DNA of 64,000 bases from Phoebastria nigripes (lineage: Eukaryota > Chordata > Aves > Procellariiformes > Diomedeidae), in NCBI GenBank assembly GCA_035582835.1, contig JAYKAV010000489.1, positions 409,768 through 473,767 on the forward strand, given 5' to 3'. The notes under the pieces are model-generated. The model saw only the letters and a program-made list of their open reading frames with translations, was not told where the DNA came from and made no database searches. The stretch's first letter is position 1, and every line of letters starts with the position of its first letter. A program made the translations under genes and the position numbers. This document shows positions 13,036 through 25,900 of this stretch, in pieces.

Positions 13036-16000
13036 AAAGAAATAGCAGGTGTAAAGCATCCTCCCCCTGATGCAGAGCTTTCAAACAATTGCTCCTCTGT
13101 GGAGCTGGGCTGTGTTGTGCAGTGTAGGCAGGCTTGTTCTGGGTCTATAGTGCTAGGACTCCCTTCCCAGCTGTGTCTGAGTCAAGCCCTGGTCATGATG
13201 ATGTCTCAGCTACCCCATGCTCTTGCCTGGCATGTGAGCAGTGACTACTGAATACTACTGCAAAGAGTGAAGAATGAAGCAAGGGACTGTCTTGCACCTT
13301 CTTCTGAGAAGTTTGTGATTGCTTTGATTACATGCTTCTCGCACTGAGAAGAAATCGGGTATGGTAACTTCCTCAGGTCAGGAACTCCTCTGGCTTCCAC
13401 TCAGCCACTGCTCTGCAGGGTGCAGTCCCTCCTCTTGGGTGTCTCTGCTCAGATTGCTTCCCTCATCTGAGGTGTTGTACAAATTGACAAAAGCTTAAAC
13501 ATTTGTCTTCCATTTAAATTTTTCTCTCCATTAGTTTTGCTCTAATGATTCCCATCTGGACCAAGATCTAGGTGTCCAACATGCCAGACAGGCTAGGTTC
13601 AAGGGACAACATAAGGTCATGGTTCATGGTTTCTTAAGATCTTTCCAGTATAGCTTTCAGACCAAAGAGTTGACAAAGCCTAGTTCTGGATGCCTTAAAA
13701 ACACTCCTCCCAAATACTATCTGTTTATTGTGATTTTGCTCGCTTAAGATAGTATAAAGCTTTTCCTGTTTCATGGTTCAAACAGGGGAACAAGCGGATG
13801 CTATTGCTTGTTAATCTCCAGAATGTGTGACATTGTTTGTCTTCAAGTGGCAGGTAGAAACTAAAGCTGCAATAGGATTTTTCAGCACACAGCTTGTATT
13901 GCCAACACGGAAAGACTGGCTAGAACAGTCAAAAACTCACTTTTCCTACAGCGGCTGGATCTCCTCTGGGCCATGCTGCGTTACTGTATAATAGCGCAAT
14001 AGGGTTTGCTTCCTTCTTGGTGCCTTTTCCAAATTCCTGTTAATGCTGGGGCACAGAGTAAAGTATATGATTGGAGGTATGTATATGTGCCACAAGTAAT
14101 GCAAGGCTTGCTAACTAAGCATGGAATTTAGAGGTCTAATCCTTATGTAAGGCGCAATGCAATAAACCACTCCAATTACAAAACAGANGGGCGTGCATAT
14201 GCTTCTCCCTGACCTTAGGTGAAGCCTGCCTGCTGAGTTGGCACAGGCTGTTTTATTCCAGAGTAGTGATGGTAGCAGCAGCGAACCTGTGGTCAGTGTT
14301 CAAACTGACCATAAAGCAAGCGTTAAGAAATCCGGGATGCAAACTTTATCTTCAGCAGCTCATTGTGCCCCTAAGATGGATCTGATGCAAACAGTCTGTC
14401 CTGGCCTCTTGGCCGTCTTGTATCTTTCTCATGCTATTGAAGAGTGGAGTTTTTTGTGCCAGGCGTAGAAAAAGCATGAATCTATGCCCCAAATCCTGGT
14501 GCTTTCATGTCAGCACAGTAAACGTTTGCAGAGTTTTGATGCCCAAATAAATTAATACTGGGTATTAAGCTCCTGTCAGCTGCGCTTTGCAGTGAGAATG
14601 AAGTTGCTTATCCCTCTTTCCTCTTACACAAGCTTATTTAGGTGTAACATGTTCCTGTAAAAAGAAGGAATTTCTCCCAGTATAAGACCTTTCTATAGAG
14701 ATCAAATTATGTAGTACATAACTTTTCACCTCTATAGTGCATATATAATCCTCTGATGCTTTAGAATATTTTAAAGTCTGTTAGCTGAACTAGGTGTATT
14801 TCACGGCAGCATATTTTACCTCTATATTTTGGGGCAAGTTCCTTTCTCTAGAGAGCTCACAACCCTGGTTAATGGTGCAGAACTTGCCTGTTGTGGCAGA
14901 CTCTTGTCCCTAAGAGGCATTGCAGGGCCATAAATGATAAACTCTCCTCTCTTCATTCATGGGTTTTCCCATCATGTGGAAAGAGGAGGAAGGGCTGAGA
15001 TGCAGAGCTGGTGGGAAACGTGGCTGAGGGTGGTGCAGAGGCCGTGGGTTGCTGTCTATAGTTGAGCTGCTGTGCAATGGGCAACTAACTGGTAAACGTG
15101 GGGGGAAATGGGTTGCCATGACGATTCCTGCCAAAATACCCTTGACCTGTGCCAGGCACTGCTAATGTGATGCTGGCATTGTGGCACGGGCTTGTTTTGA
15201 GTCCTCAGTGGCACAGCCACATCAGCCTGTTGGCTGCAGGTGCTGGGAGGCTTCAGCAGTGCTACTATAACACCAAGATCAGAGGAGAAAGGGATCAGGA
15301 GTGCAAATGACTGAGCAAGTCAGCAGCAAATTTAGTATCTTGTTGCATTTTCCTTAGAGCTAAAGCAATTAGCTTAGGTGTGGAGCCTTGGATGAACTTA
15401 AATTCTCTTCAGGGCTATTAAGGTATATTGAAGGCTTTTTGTAAAACCAGGGCTCAGGTGACATCCCAGCCTTTCTCCAGGCTGGTGTAATGTCTTCCAT
15501 GCAATGGACTGTGTTTCAGCTTGAAGGGAGCACCTTCTCAGCGTGCTGGGTTAAAATATCATAGCAGTGTTGGCACTGGAGCTCACCTCTGAGGTGTGGG
15601 TGTGTTCCCCATCAGTGACAGCTTGATACTGTTTTATTGTCTGAAATAGGGATGGGTAGCTGCTGTGGAATCGACAAGGCTTAGCAAAAATCAATAGTTA
15701 TATTTTTCTTTTAGCAGAACCACCTATGAACCTCTCTTTAAGGCTGGTTTCATTTCAAAATGCAGAAAACGCACCACTACTTAGCATGCTCCATTGGCTT
15801 TGAAATGCCTTCCGTGTTGGGCAGCATGCTATGATGTGAGATGATGTGGCTTTGCAGTGCTCCCTGCTGCTCCTGTGTGCTCCAGGGGGAGGAAAGGAGC
15901 TCAGCTGGTCATGTTCCACTTATGTCCAGCTGTTGAAATATCATCTTCTAGGTGATGAGGAAACATATTGTTAAGACTTCAGGCCTCACTCGTTGCCAGG

Positions 16001-16828
16001 TATATCATGTCCATTTATCTTCCACAAAATGCTTTTGAGTTTAATCTCTCAGTTCATCTTCACAATGCCCATCGCTCCTTGCAAAACAACACGTAGTTAT
16101 AGATTCAGTAGTAGATGATGGAGAACAGAGGAGTGCTCTGCACCGAAGTGACTTAGATGCATGTACAAAGCTTTAGTGCTGGGGCTTATTGCTCCTATTT
16201 TGCAAATAAGTCATTAATCATAAAATAAAAGCTTTGCACAAAGGCAGTACTTGCCTGGAAACTCTTCTGGACTCCAACCTCATTTATGTGGTGCTCTTGG
16301 TTCTTTTGATACTTGCTGGCACTAAAATCTGCCTGGCAAGCACACAAGAATTGACAGAACTGTCTCTAAGAAAATATGGACCCAGGTGATAGCTTCAGCC
16401 TCTTTAGTTATGTACTGGGGCAAAATGCAAAGGAGAAGTATCTGCACCATGACTGAACTGGTTGTACTGTTATTGCTTTGAAGATATCTGCAAGATCTAG
16501 CTAGGGAGTTGGGATAGGATCCTTTGTCTGGGAACTCCGCACACAGTTTGAAGAGTTCAGCTTATGACAAGATGCTGGAAGTGGAGATCCCTACAGTGTT
16601 GGGAGGTGCTTAAGCTTTAAACTGCATGGCCATGGAGAGGCTCATAACATTGAACTCCTACCCTGCTGCTCTAGAAACCTCGAATCGCATTTGAGATGGC
16701 AACAGTGCTAACTCTCAGTAAATGTGCCATCTTACCATGTTAGGTAGTGGCCTCGTTCATGGGAGGAGGTAAAGCGCCTTCAGCCTGCTCACCTCTGCCA
16801 AAGTGTTGGTGGGAAGCAGTGATCCTCA
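13036..16828. other. Noncoding sequence; one AT-rich subregion
   Basis: No gene is supportable. About 14,520-14,830 is distinctly AT-rich, with TATA/ATTTTA words. 16,000-16,240 has weak resemblance to reverse-oriented MIR (TTCATCTTCACAATGCCC near 16052, TTGCTCCTATTTTGC near 16188), which is too eroded to call. One ambiguous base lies at 14188. Confidence 0.5.
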
Positions 16829-16945
16829 CTTTGCCATAGTTTCCTCATATGTGGAGCACTTGCAGCTCATTTAGAGGAATTGGGAGATATAATTAGTGTT
16901 TATGAAACACTTGGGGATTGTGTAAAACAAATCATAAAGAAAGAG
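16829..16945 (+). mobile_element. Ancient MIR/CORE-SINE-like fragment
   Basis: The run CATAGTTTCCTCATATGT (16844-16861), then GAGATATAATTAGTGTTTATG and AAACACTTGGGGATTG up to about 16920, follows the order of the 3' half of MIR-type SINEs: CAGTTTCCTCATCTGTAAAATGG, then GAGGATTAATTAGT..TGTAAAGCACTTTG. CORE-SINEs are tRNA-derived retroposons that predate the bird-mammal split, and only eroded copies remain in birds. There is no internal promoter, so this is a 5'-truncated relic in plus orientation. Confidence 0.6.
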
Positions 16946-17444
16946 CTGTGCCAGAGTGCTGACAATATTTACACAACATCTGAAGGCTGCCTGTGTTGGA
17001 CTTTATCGTAAGGAAATATGTGTGGGTGCCAGAACTTAAGCAACTGTTAAATGCATCCTTCTGGCTCAGCAGTGCCATCCACGAATCCTGTGGGAACGCT
17101 CAGTCCTCGAAGCTTAAACATAATGTTCTTGCTGGTTATCATCTGAAGCTTTCTGAAGGGGGAGACCACCTCGCTGCTGCTTGTCTGGAAGAGGCATGAT
17201 GGATCCTCAGGGAAGCAAAAATATTTGAGGATTGCAAGAGTGGTTTAAATTCACAGACCTTCTTTTGCCTTGTTCTTAATTTTCTGCTCTTGGCTTTCCC
17301 TCCTTCTCCTGCACTGTAGTGTGTTGGGGTGGTGAGGGTTTAAACCCTCTGCTGAAACAAACTTGAGTGGCTTGCTTTCAGCATGGGGACAGTATTGTTC
17401 TCCTTTTAGATGGCATCTCCAGTTATCTAGAAGGAGGCGGTATC
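16946..17444. other. Noncoding spacer between two old SINE fragments
   Basis: Nothing coding or repetitive is recognised. The short frames at 16993-17199 and 17251-17454 have no domain. Confidence 0.45.
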
Positions 17445-17530
17445 TTCCTCCCAAAGTGTTTAAAGTCTAAACAGTAAAGGCTATTACTGCCTTCATTTAA
17501 AAGCTGAGATTGAAAGACTATTCAGGGATA
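17445..17530 (-). mobile_element. Ancient MIR-like SINE fragment, minus orientation
   Basis: CCAAAGTGTTTAAAGTCTAA (17451-17470) followed by CTATTACTGCCTTCATTTAA and AAGCTGAGATTGAAAGACTA resembles, in reverse orientation, the sauropsid MIR-type pattern AAAGAGCTTACAGTCTAA .. ATTATCCCCATTTTACAG.TGAGG..CTGAGGCACAGAGA.. The match is diffuse. The element lies only about 0.5 kb from the plus-oriented fragment at 16.83-16.95 kb. Confidence 0.4.
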
Positions 17531-18872
17531 TCAACAAAATATCAGAGCTAATTCTTGCGCATTAAGATGAGGCCTTGGATTCAGCATCCTCATGGTACAA
17601 TGGGGTGTCTGCCCCACTGCTGAGTTGTGCACAGTGCACCCAGCGTGGGACGAGGCCCATCCCAGGCTCTTGGCAGAAGGATGCTTTCTGGACTCATTAA
17701 CTGAGTGTCCTGGGTCTGAACATCGTTTTTCACCTTGACTTTCTGTGACAACCAAACAGTGCCTTTTGCAGCTGATAAGCTTTATCTTTTTGGAGGACTT
17801 TCCCCCGATGGGGGGCCTGTATTGCAGGGCCACCTTTGCCATTGGGAAGGTGCTTTTCCAGGAAGAGTGGATGATGGCGTGTTAGGATCCTCGGGGGAAA
17901 TACAGCCGGGATGGGTATGTGCTGCTTGTTTCTTGTGCTTGAACTGCCCAGAATTTCATCTTTTTTTCACTATTCCTGTGCTCAGTGCTTCTTGCCGTGA
18001 TCTGATACTCAGTTGTCTGCTTCATATTAGTTGGTTGTTTATCAGCGACTCCTTTCCTCCACCCAGTTGTGTATTCAGGGTGACTTTCAGATGTATATTG
18101 GCTATCATCCAGGTAAGCATGACATATTCCTGCCTTTTAATAGCATTTATGGGATCAAGACATATCCTTTTCAGCCCTAGCATGCTCTTGCGCAAATACT
18201 AGCAGGTCAACAGCAGAGTGTCTTTCAAAAACCAAATTTCCCGAATGAAAGACGAGAGGTCTCTGCTCCTGAAAGTTGGATTTTTAGAGACTTGTCAAAG
18301 GCCATAGGGTATGTTGGGAAGGAAGAAAAGGGCTGGTGCTTGCAAATTCCTCTGGTCTTTGAGCTCATTCATATGATTTAAATGTAAGAATATGGTTTGG
18401 TTTAGCTAGAAGAGGGAGATTTATGGCTTTTGTAGGAGATAGGCTAAGCAGACAGATCTGAAACCCCTTTTGAATTTCAAACAAACAAATGCTGAACATA
18501 GCATGTTTTATTATCTTTTAATTGAATGGTGTCCTATGTCTCCCATAGACTGCAGGTGAATGCTTGGAACACTCACTGTTTCAAAGCTTTTGGGTTATAT
18601 TGATCATGGGGGTAAATCATAAGGGACTTGCAATGAAACAAATTCATTCCTTCTGTATGTTTTGTTATATTCCTTAAGAATGAGGAAGCTCTCCCTTCCT
18701 GGAATTTGAAATGCCTTTAGATGTTTGATCAGATCCCATGCGAGACCAAGCGGTATGTTTTGGCTCTGCATTAGATTTTTTTTTGCTTTTCTTGAAGTTA
18801 TTAGAGAAGCACAAAGGCCTGGCAAGAAGTGGATTTCTTTACATACTGCTTATTGCTGAAACTCACGTCTGA
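17531..18872. other. Noncoding sequence, nothing recognised
   Basis: The 155-codon plus frame at 17735-18202 has no recognisable domain and no splice or promoter support. The rest is ordinary sequence with an AT-rich patch near 18,480-18,530. Confidence 0.5.
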
Positions 18873-18893
18873 GTTTCCACTTTTAGTGGAAAC
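18873..18893. repeat. Perfect 9-bp inverted repeat with a 3-nt loop
   Basis: GTTTCCACT (18873-18881), spacer TTT, then AGTGGAAAC (18885-18893). It would form a compact hairpin in RNA. There is no flanking transcription unit, poly-U run or conserved stem extension, so this may be chance. A microRNA stem would need to be much longer. Confidence 0.8.
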
Positions 18894-21800
18894 AAGACTG
18901 ATGTCCATTTTCAACAAAGACAGAAGTTGAACTAAGGCAGCTCTTCCTGCTCTTCTGTGTGTGGGGAGGAAGGCAGGGAACTGAGAGGGAAAGTGAGGCT
19001 TGACAGCATTTCTAATAATCCATGGTCTGATTTTCTTAATCTAAATTAGTGAAAACATCCTCAAAGAGGCCGAGGCCAGATGTAGATGCTCCAGGGAATT
19101 CAGAGCCCTCTTCTTTCTGAAAGCTGGAACTTCTGTAAGCACAAATCTGATGAATTGTGCTGGGCATGTAATGGCAATGCAGGTTGGCAGCAGGAACTAT
19201 TGGTAGATAGGGCTTAAATGGACTTGAGCAATCTTTCACCCATAACTGGATGACATCGTTAAAAATACTGGAGCCTTGAGTGACGGCCAAAGTCTATTTT
19301 TGATAGATTGCACAGGGAAAGAAGCAAGGTTTAAGCAGAGTAGACAGAGGAATGCTTATTGTTTTATAAGACAGGATTTGCTGTTAAAGGGGTGTTGGCT
19401 TCGCATTTGTTGCCTTTATCTTCCCTGGAAGCTCATTGACTTCAGTGGGAATGAAGAACAGAGCAAGCTGGGTAACTCCCTGCCAAACACTGTAAAGCTC
19501 AGTGCGGTTGCAGCTCCACGCTGGCAGTTAGGTATTTCTCTCACAAAAGCAATTGGATTTGGGTCTCCCATGCACTGGATGAACACTTTAGCCACTAGCT
19601 ATGATACTAAAATGGTTCCAGTAGCTGCAGTGCGTGGAAAGCCTAGCTCACCAGTATATGCTGGGATTTCAGGCCAGGTCCTCTGGAGCACATTTGTGTT
19701 CCTCTGTAGTAGCTGGCTCTTGTATGGGTCTGGGCTGCCCATACAGAAGCTGTTCTGCTTCTGAAAACACTCCTGGAAATATTTCCAGCTGCATCAAGGG
19801 GGTATTGTGAGGTCGTGTGGCAGCTGAGCAGAAGTTCTTTCGGATCGCAGCTTTAGGTTCGACTGTCCAGGTTTTATCCCAGATCTCTTCTCCCAAAACG
19901 TTGGGACAGCACTTCTTGTCTTGGATAAAAAAAAAAATAGTGAAAATTTTGATTGTGTGCTCTTGGACTCTGGCTTAGCCTCATTAACTGGACTCCCATG
20001 TCTCCCTGTCAGGAGCTGCTTCAGGGGCTCATACTAGGTAGAGAGTTTGTGTCAGTTTAGTGAGTCTTGTATTGCTGCTTTGGCAGACAGCATGTTTTTC
20101 TCCATTTCTAGTCTTCCACTGCTCTCCCCATCTCTCCTCACCTTGGCGGGGGGCAAAGACTCAAACCAAAGAAACATAATCACACAGCTTTCCAGCAGAA
20201 AATACATCTGAGGCACTGAATGCAACTTGGTGGTATGCCTTAGACCATGGGTGTCAGTTCTTGCAACACATCTGCAACATGCTAAATTCCATGGCATTTC
20301 TTAACAAGGACTGGGATATAAATGGGTGTCAATGATCACACAGCAGTTCTGTTAGCTTAGAAATGGAATTAATTCTGTATGAAGTCCTCTGAAATATTAA
20401 GACAGGGTTTCTGAGCTGGTCTTTCTTGAAGAAGTGAAAGGTGAGCCTGGGCTTCACACTTCTGTCAGAATTGATGTCTGTCTTGACTCCAGAATATACC
20501 ATATGTTTAGACATTTACTGACTCTCTGAAGAGGCTGTAGCAGTTTTCACACTTCAGGCTGGCAATCTGCTCTTGGTTTATTGAACACCCTTTTTGTTTC
20601 AATTGGATGAAATCTTCATCTTCTATATTAGAAGGCTGGCATCTACAAATGCTCTCAAGCAGGTGCTGTCTTCTGTTCTGCCTGGAAAATTGCTTTTCAG
20701 CAATCCATGCAGACCTTTAAATCGCTTAATATATACTTCACAGGTTTGCTGTACTTAACAGACCTGTAGTTAAGTCTCTCTGTGTCTATAATGATCTCCT
20801 TACCTATACCATGTTTGTTGTTATTTATTGGGGGGGTGTCAGGAGTGTATTGGTATTCTCTAGGTGTTACCCAAGGTCTTAGCCCTGCGGGCCATGTTCT
20901 GATCTCCTGACTTATAGCAAGGAGTCTTTGTCCCACAGAAATAAAAAGGCTTAATTGCGAAATAAGTTCTGCTTGGCGAGATCAGTGATTTAGTGTTCTG
21001 TTTGGAAATTACCTGAATAGGTAATAGGCTGAAAGCTTTTTAAAAATAAAGATCACTTCAGGAGCTGGGTTACATGGAACAAGAATTTGATAGTATGAGC
21101 TAATCACTGGTTAATTTTCAGATACATGGCCAGACTGTTGGTTATTAAGATGGAGCTGAGGTAGTAACACTACTGGTACTATAAGGACTTGTTGCTAATC
21201 TTTGTGTCAAGGTTAATTAGGCACCATACGAATTTCTAGGTGGTTTGAGGAAAGTCAGAGCCAGTTATTTTTAGAGATGCTTCCAAACTGCCCCTCCAGA
21301 GATGAAAGAGTTAGGTTGCAGCTCAGCTTTGCCTCTGAGATTTCCAGGTTCACAGGGGCAGAAGGATCTCTTCACTAGTTTATAGTAGCGGAGCTATGAA
21401 AATGGGAACTGTGGGGGAGTGAGCTGGAGAAATGAAGCTGTGAAGCTTCTGTGATGTCAGTATTTAAAAAAAAAAAAGTATTCACCCAGGATATTATGGA
21501 GGGGGAAGCATCTCAGCCCAGAGAGGAGAAACTTACCCTGGTGGATATGCTCTGTTGCTCATCCTTGTTGAGTAGGTGCAGTCTTGTTAACAGATATGTT
21601 TTGTCACTGTCAGTGGCTTTATCTTTTCCTGCTGGCTTAGTAAATGCTTCTGTGGGACTACAGTTCCACCCTGAAGTTTTCTGGTACCTCCAGGGTGAAG
21701 CCAGAGGTTGCAATGATGCTATTGCAGGCAATGGAGTGGAGGACTGGCCCAGGTGCACTAAAAGCTGGGCTCTCTGAGGAAGTGTGGGGTGTGACCTCTA

Positions 21801-23791
21801 AGATATATATGACTGCTCACCAGGAGACTTCCCTGCTCAGAGGCTGTTAATTGATTCTCTCTTCCTTTCTGAAATGAAGATGGCTACATTAAGAAAGCAG
21901 TTGGCTCTGCCACTTGACCCAGAGGAACACTTCCATTAAGTTGCAGTATCTCGCTGTGTATCCGTATCCCTGGAGAAGCAGATGATTGCCCGCCTCCTCT
22001 GAGCACATGATCTGGAGAACAAAGAGCTGCTTTCCTGCAACAAATGCAACTAGCTGAACCAGGTGTGTATTGCTCTGTACAGGGCTTTGCCTCTGTATAG
22101 GAAGCAGGTTAATGCTCAGTGGGCTCTAACAAAGAACTGTACCCACACCGAGACATCCTTTTTGTTACTTGACTTTATTAGTAACTTTTTCCTTGCATCT
22201 CTCAAGGCTCAATGCTGCCAGGGGAAAGACCAGATGCTCCCTCTTTATACATGCTTTACTGAAGTGTTCCCTTTTGTTCAGAGTATCCTCTTTGAAGCTT
22301 GAAATGAAAATAGCTTGGATTTCTGCCTCTCAGCTTATTTTGAAGCAGTGTGGCCGAGGAAGGTGTCCAAGGTTCTAATGAATGGGCCAGACATCATTTC
22401 TATCTGTGAAGCTGCAGGACGTGGGAACATGCCACAAAAGCAGTGCAACCGTGGGCGAGAGGATGGGTGGATGTGCTTCTTGGGTATCCTCTGGTAAAGC
22501 CTCATGTTGTTGGGGACATACATCTGGGGTGTTCAACCAGCTCTGAGGCTGAACGAGAAACTTGCAGACCCTTGATAGTTGGATTGCTCGTGTGACTTGA
22601 GTCACCCGTAAAGTCTCGAGATGAATTGTAATACCAGTTGTACCCAAGCATCTCCCTGTGTTTGTATCTTTGCCATGCAGTCAGGCGGTCTGTCCTTCCA
22701 GTGTGGCGTACACCTGGAGGTCTGTGATACTGGGGGTGTTACCTCCAGCTCCAGCGATTATGGGAATCCCTGATCTGCTTAGTAGTCCAAGCCATGAGTC
22801 ACAGCATGGTGTGGGGAGAATAGAGGAGTATAGAAAAACTTGTAATTAAAAGCAGGGATGTTCAAAGAAGCCCCAAACAGCTGGGTATGTGAGCCCAATC
22901 GCAATGTCTTGGTACTTGAACTCCTTGTGTTATAGCCGTGACCACTCTGATATCCTTTTCCATGGACTCAGCTTATTACTGGGACTGTCCTTTTGTCACC
23001 ATCATGTATTCAGCCTGCAGGGAGTGCAATAGCCACGGCAGCAAATTGCCTCTGCCAGAACGCAGCCGTTGTTTGTAGTGTAGATTGCAATCGGGACAGT
23101 TGTATTGGAGAGAAGCCAACTGAGCGGTGGTGTCCTGGAGGCAAGGTCTGAGGGGAGGCTGCGAGCATGTCTGGTCTCAAGGCTCTTGCTAAGCCCCCCC
23201 CTTTCAATACAAAGTCCTTTTTGGGAGCTCTGGTTTCACAGGACTTGAATTCCAAGCCGGTTTATGGCATCTGCTTTTCATCTCTCACCTGGGAAGTCTC
23301 TGCTGGCAGAGTAGATGGAAGGGCTGTGGGTGAGCTCGGCATGCCTGCCGGCCTGCCCGGGGCCCTGCGCTGCCTGCAAGGAAGTGTCTGGTCTCTTCCA
23401 GCTTTGGGTGGAGTGAGAGGGAGCGAAAGGAAAACACCTTGGCCTATTTGTGCCAGCAGCGAGTCTGGCAGGCTGCTGCGAGCCGTCGGAGCTGTGCTCT
23501 GCGTGCAGTGCCTGGGGAGCACCCGCCGTGCCGCAGAGCTCATCTGCTCCCCGTCACGCTTCACTCTGGGCTGGCCTGGCAGCTAAAGCCTACCTCTCCT
23601 CCTGCTTCTGATGCTCTTCACCCAGCTGGTCTGCAGCAGGGCTTTGCAAACAGCATGGTTATACCTGAGAAGTGGTCCCAAGTTGGTTGGGCTGGGCACT
23701 GGCCTGTTTAAAACCTGGATGAAACTCAGTGTGAGATGGCCCCTGTCCTGAAGGGTTTGGTCTGTTTTCACCCTCTGCCTCTTGTGTGCTT
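18894..23791. other. Noncoding sequence, nothing recognised
   Basis: About 4.9 kb with no supportable exon or element. Frames of 162 codons (19276-19764 plus) and 108 codons (21451-21777 plus) lack domains. Short A runs occur near 19,928 and 21,466. CpG and GC content rise mildly at 23,320-23,560 but not to island level. Confidence 0.5.
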
Positions 23792-23880
23792 GGTGACACA
23801 GCAAGGACTTGTTTGAGGTCACGTAGCTGGTTTTGTGGCAGAGGAGGGCGAACTTGCGTGGAGGGCCAGCAGTCCTGCCG
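23792..23880 (-). mobile_element. Ancient MIR/CORE-SINE-like fragment, minus orientation
   Basis: GGACTTGTTTGAGGTCACGT (23804-23823) followed by AGCTGGTTTTGTGGCAGAGG (23824-23843) and AGGGCGAACTTG matches, word for word in order, the reverse complement of the MIR core: ACTTGCCCAAGGTCACACAGCT..TGGCAGAG..GGGA.T.GAAC. The match is good for so old a family. The downstream words CCAGCAGTCCTGCC could be the continuation. Confidence 0.65.
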
Positions 23881-25599
23881 GGAGACGGAGCTGCAAATAA
23901 AGCATCTTATTCCTCCTGCCCCCAGCATTGCACTGGCAGGGCAATGGCTTAAAGCAGTGCCTGGGAGCACCTCGTCTCCTCCCTATTTGTTTTGCATGGC
24001 GGGAAAAGGCCCAGCAAATGTGGCAGTATGGTGACAAGCAGGGTGGTTTGCATGAAGCCGGGTTTCCCTGGGCATGTGCTCATATTCCACCTCCAGCCTT
24101 CACTGAGGCAGAACTTGGGAACAAAGCACGTTTTCCGACATTTCCAGGGCTCTGCCTTGCACAAGAACAAGCTTGCAGAAACCCATGTTCCTGGCAAGGG
24201 CTGAGAAGTGGGTGGGACAGCGTGAACAGGCTGGAGACAGTGAAATCCAGCCTCAGAAAGAAATTTTCACTCCATCCTGCAATGCCTCAGGCAGGGATTT
24301 GGATCTGAGGAGTAGATCCTTCATCAAAGTTTGGAAGAAATGCATAAAACTGGGAAATTTGAAGAGCAGTGAGAGTGTAGCCTTAGGCTCAGCTCTGTGC
24401 ATAGGTGCTGTATAACTGGCATTACAGGTCTGCCTCTGCAAAGCGCTTGCTCTCACTCCCGCTCTTGGGTGGATTTAGTGCTGGCTGTGAACAGGCTCGT
24501 GTCGGAGAGCGTTTTCTTCCCACCTATGTCACTCGCAAGCAAACCTGTACTTGGGTCTTGGGATTGTGCCGAACTCCAGACCTGGCTGAGGGGTGAAGAG
24601 CCTGGATTTTCCCCACACCGTGGCCCTCAGTCCTATCCTGTCTTGCACTCGGGTCAGATGGAACAAGGTCATCGTCCAACCCTGCCTACTGGGAATAGCC
24701 CAATTCAGGCTAAATGTGGAGGATTTTGGGGTGCCGAGGTGCTGCCAGGTGAAGAAGAAAGACAAAGTTGTAATTCTTTCCCTGTTTCTTGGTTTGAGAC
24801 AAGGGTAAAGGAGAGGGAGGGTAGTTTTCTCCTGCCCTTAAAATAGTCAAACCCCAGGGATTAGCTCCTTCAGCCTTGCTGGATCAGAGCATGAGATGAC
24901 AGGCACAAACCCAAACCCAATCCTTTGTCCCTGCTCTTCCTCGTGCAGAAGTAGTCCTTCGCATTCAGCAGGACCCTAAGCAAAGTTGACCTCTTCCATT
25001 CCAAAATAATTACATCTGTGGGGAAAGATGTGAGGAAGGTGCTACTGCACCAGAACAAAATTCACCCTGACCCTTACTAGAGGAGCCAAGAATGAGGGCA
25101 ACCAAAAGGAACTGGAGGTTTTTCTACCCTCCTGAGTGTCCTTAAGGTCTTTGGACAGCTGTAGAGCAAAGCAGCTTTGCTTGGGATAACTCTCCCTCTC
25201 TTCGCCCCGTTCCCAGTCCTTTGGCATTAATGTAGAAGGCAGAGGGGGGGGAAAAACAAACCACTCTCCCTCTTGTCCTGGTAAATCACCTGTCCAGAGG
25301 CAACACAAACTCCTTGGCTACAGTGTATAATGGAAATCTTCTTTTCCCCCTGCAAGTGAAAAATTATTTCAAATAAAAGGAATCATTTTTTCCCCTTAAA
25401 GTGTGTGAGGGAGGGAGAAGTGAAGGGGGTCACAGAAAATGCCACTCTTTAAAAACAGAAAACAGTCCAAGCTGAAAGCACTCTAGACAGGGTCCCATTC
25501 CCATGTAGAAATCCCAAGATCATCAGTATTTTTGTCTTATCCTCTAAATAGAGGACATTGTAAGATTTTTGCACAACTGTTTGTACTATACTTTTCATG
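23881..25599. other. Noncoding sequence, nothing recognised
   Basis: Several overlapping frames of 80-150 codons on both strands (for example 23928-24308 and 24397-24846 plus) reflect locally higher GC and carry no domain. A G8 run with A5 occurs at about 25,244-25,256. Confidence 0.5.
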
Positions 25600-25900
25600 G
25601 GAAACTTAATGGAGGGGTGACTGACCCTTTAACAGAGTTGGGAGTGAAATGTAAATGTTAATGTGCTGGTTAAGATGAAACTACCTCAGTTGTACAGACG
25701 GACAGCTGAACTTGTAACAGTGAGCATCCCTCTCTCAGCCTTGTGCAGGTTCCTGTGGTATTTCTAAATTTATTAGATTAGAGCTGATTTTTGAAGAGTA
25801 ATTTGCAGTTGTCATGAGTACAAAGAGTACCTAGAATATAACACTTGAACTGCAGAGAGAAATTTTGATTTGCATATGCATGGAAAAGCCATGTCCAGGA
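25600..25900. promoter_or_regulatory. AT-rich block with a POU dimer-like site
   Basis: The sequence ATTTGCATATGCAT at 25868-25881 contains TTGCATATGCAT, one base away from the MORE-type palindrome ATGCATATGCAT to which Oct/POU factors bind as dimers, fused to an octamer-like ATTTGCAT. The surrounding 300 bp is AT-rich and nonrepetitive (AAATTTATTAGATTAGAG near 25,770). The motif is seen directly. Enhancer function is inferred. Confidence 0.3.

Noticed and set aside
18873..18893. Hairpin as a microRNA precursor
   Set aside because: The stem is only 9 bp with a 3-nt loop, far too short for a microRNA precursor.
21160..21180. let-7-like word GAGGTAGTA
   Set aside because: Only the 9-base word matches. 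There is no let-7 body and no precursor hairpin.
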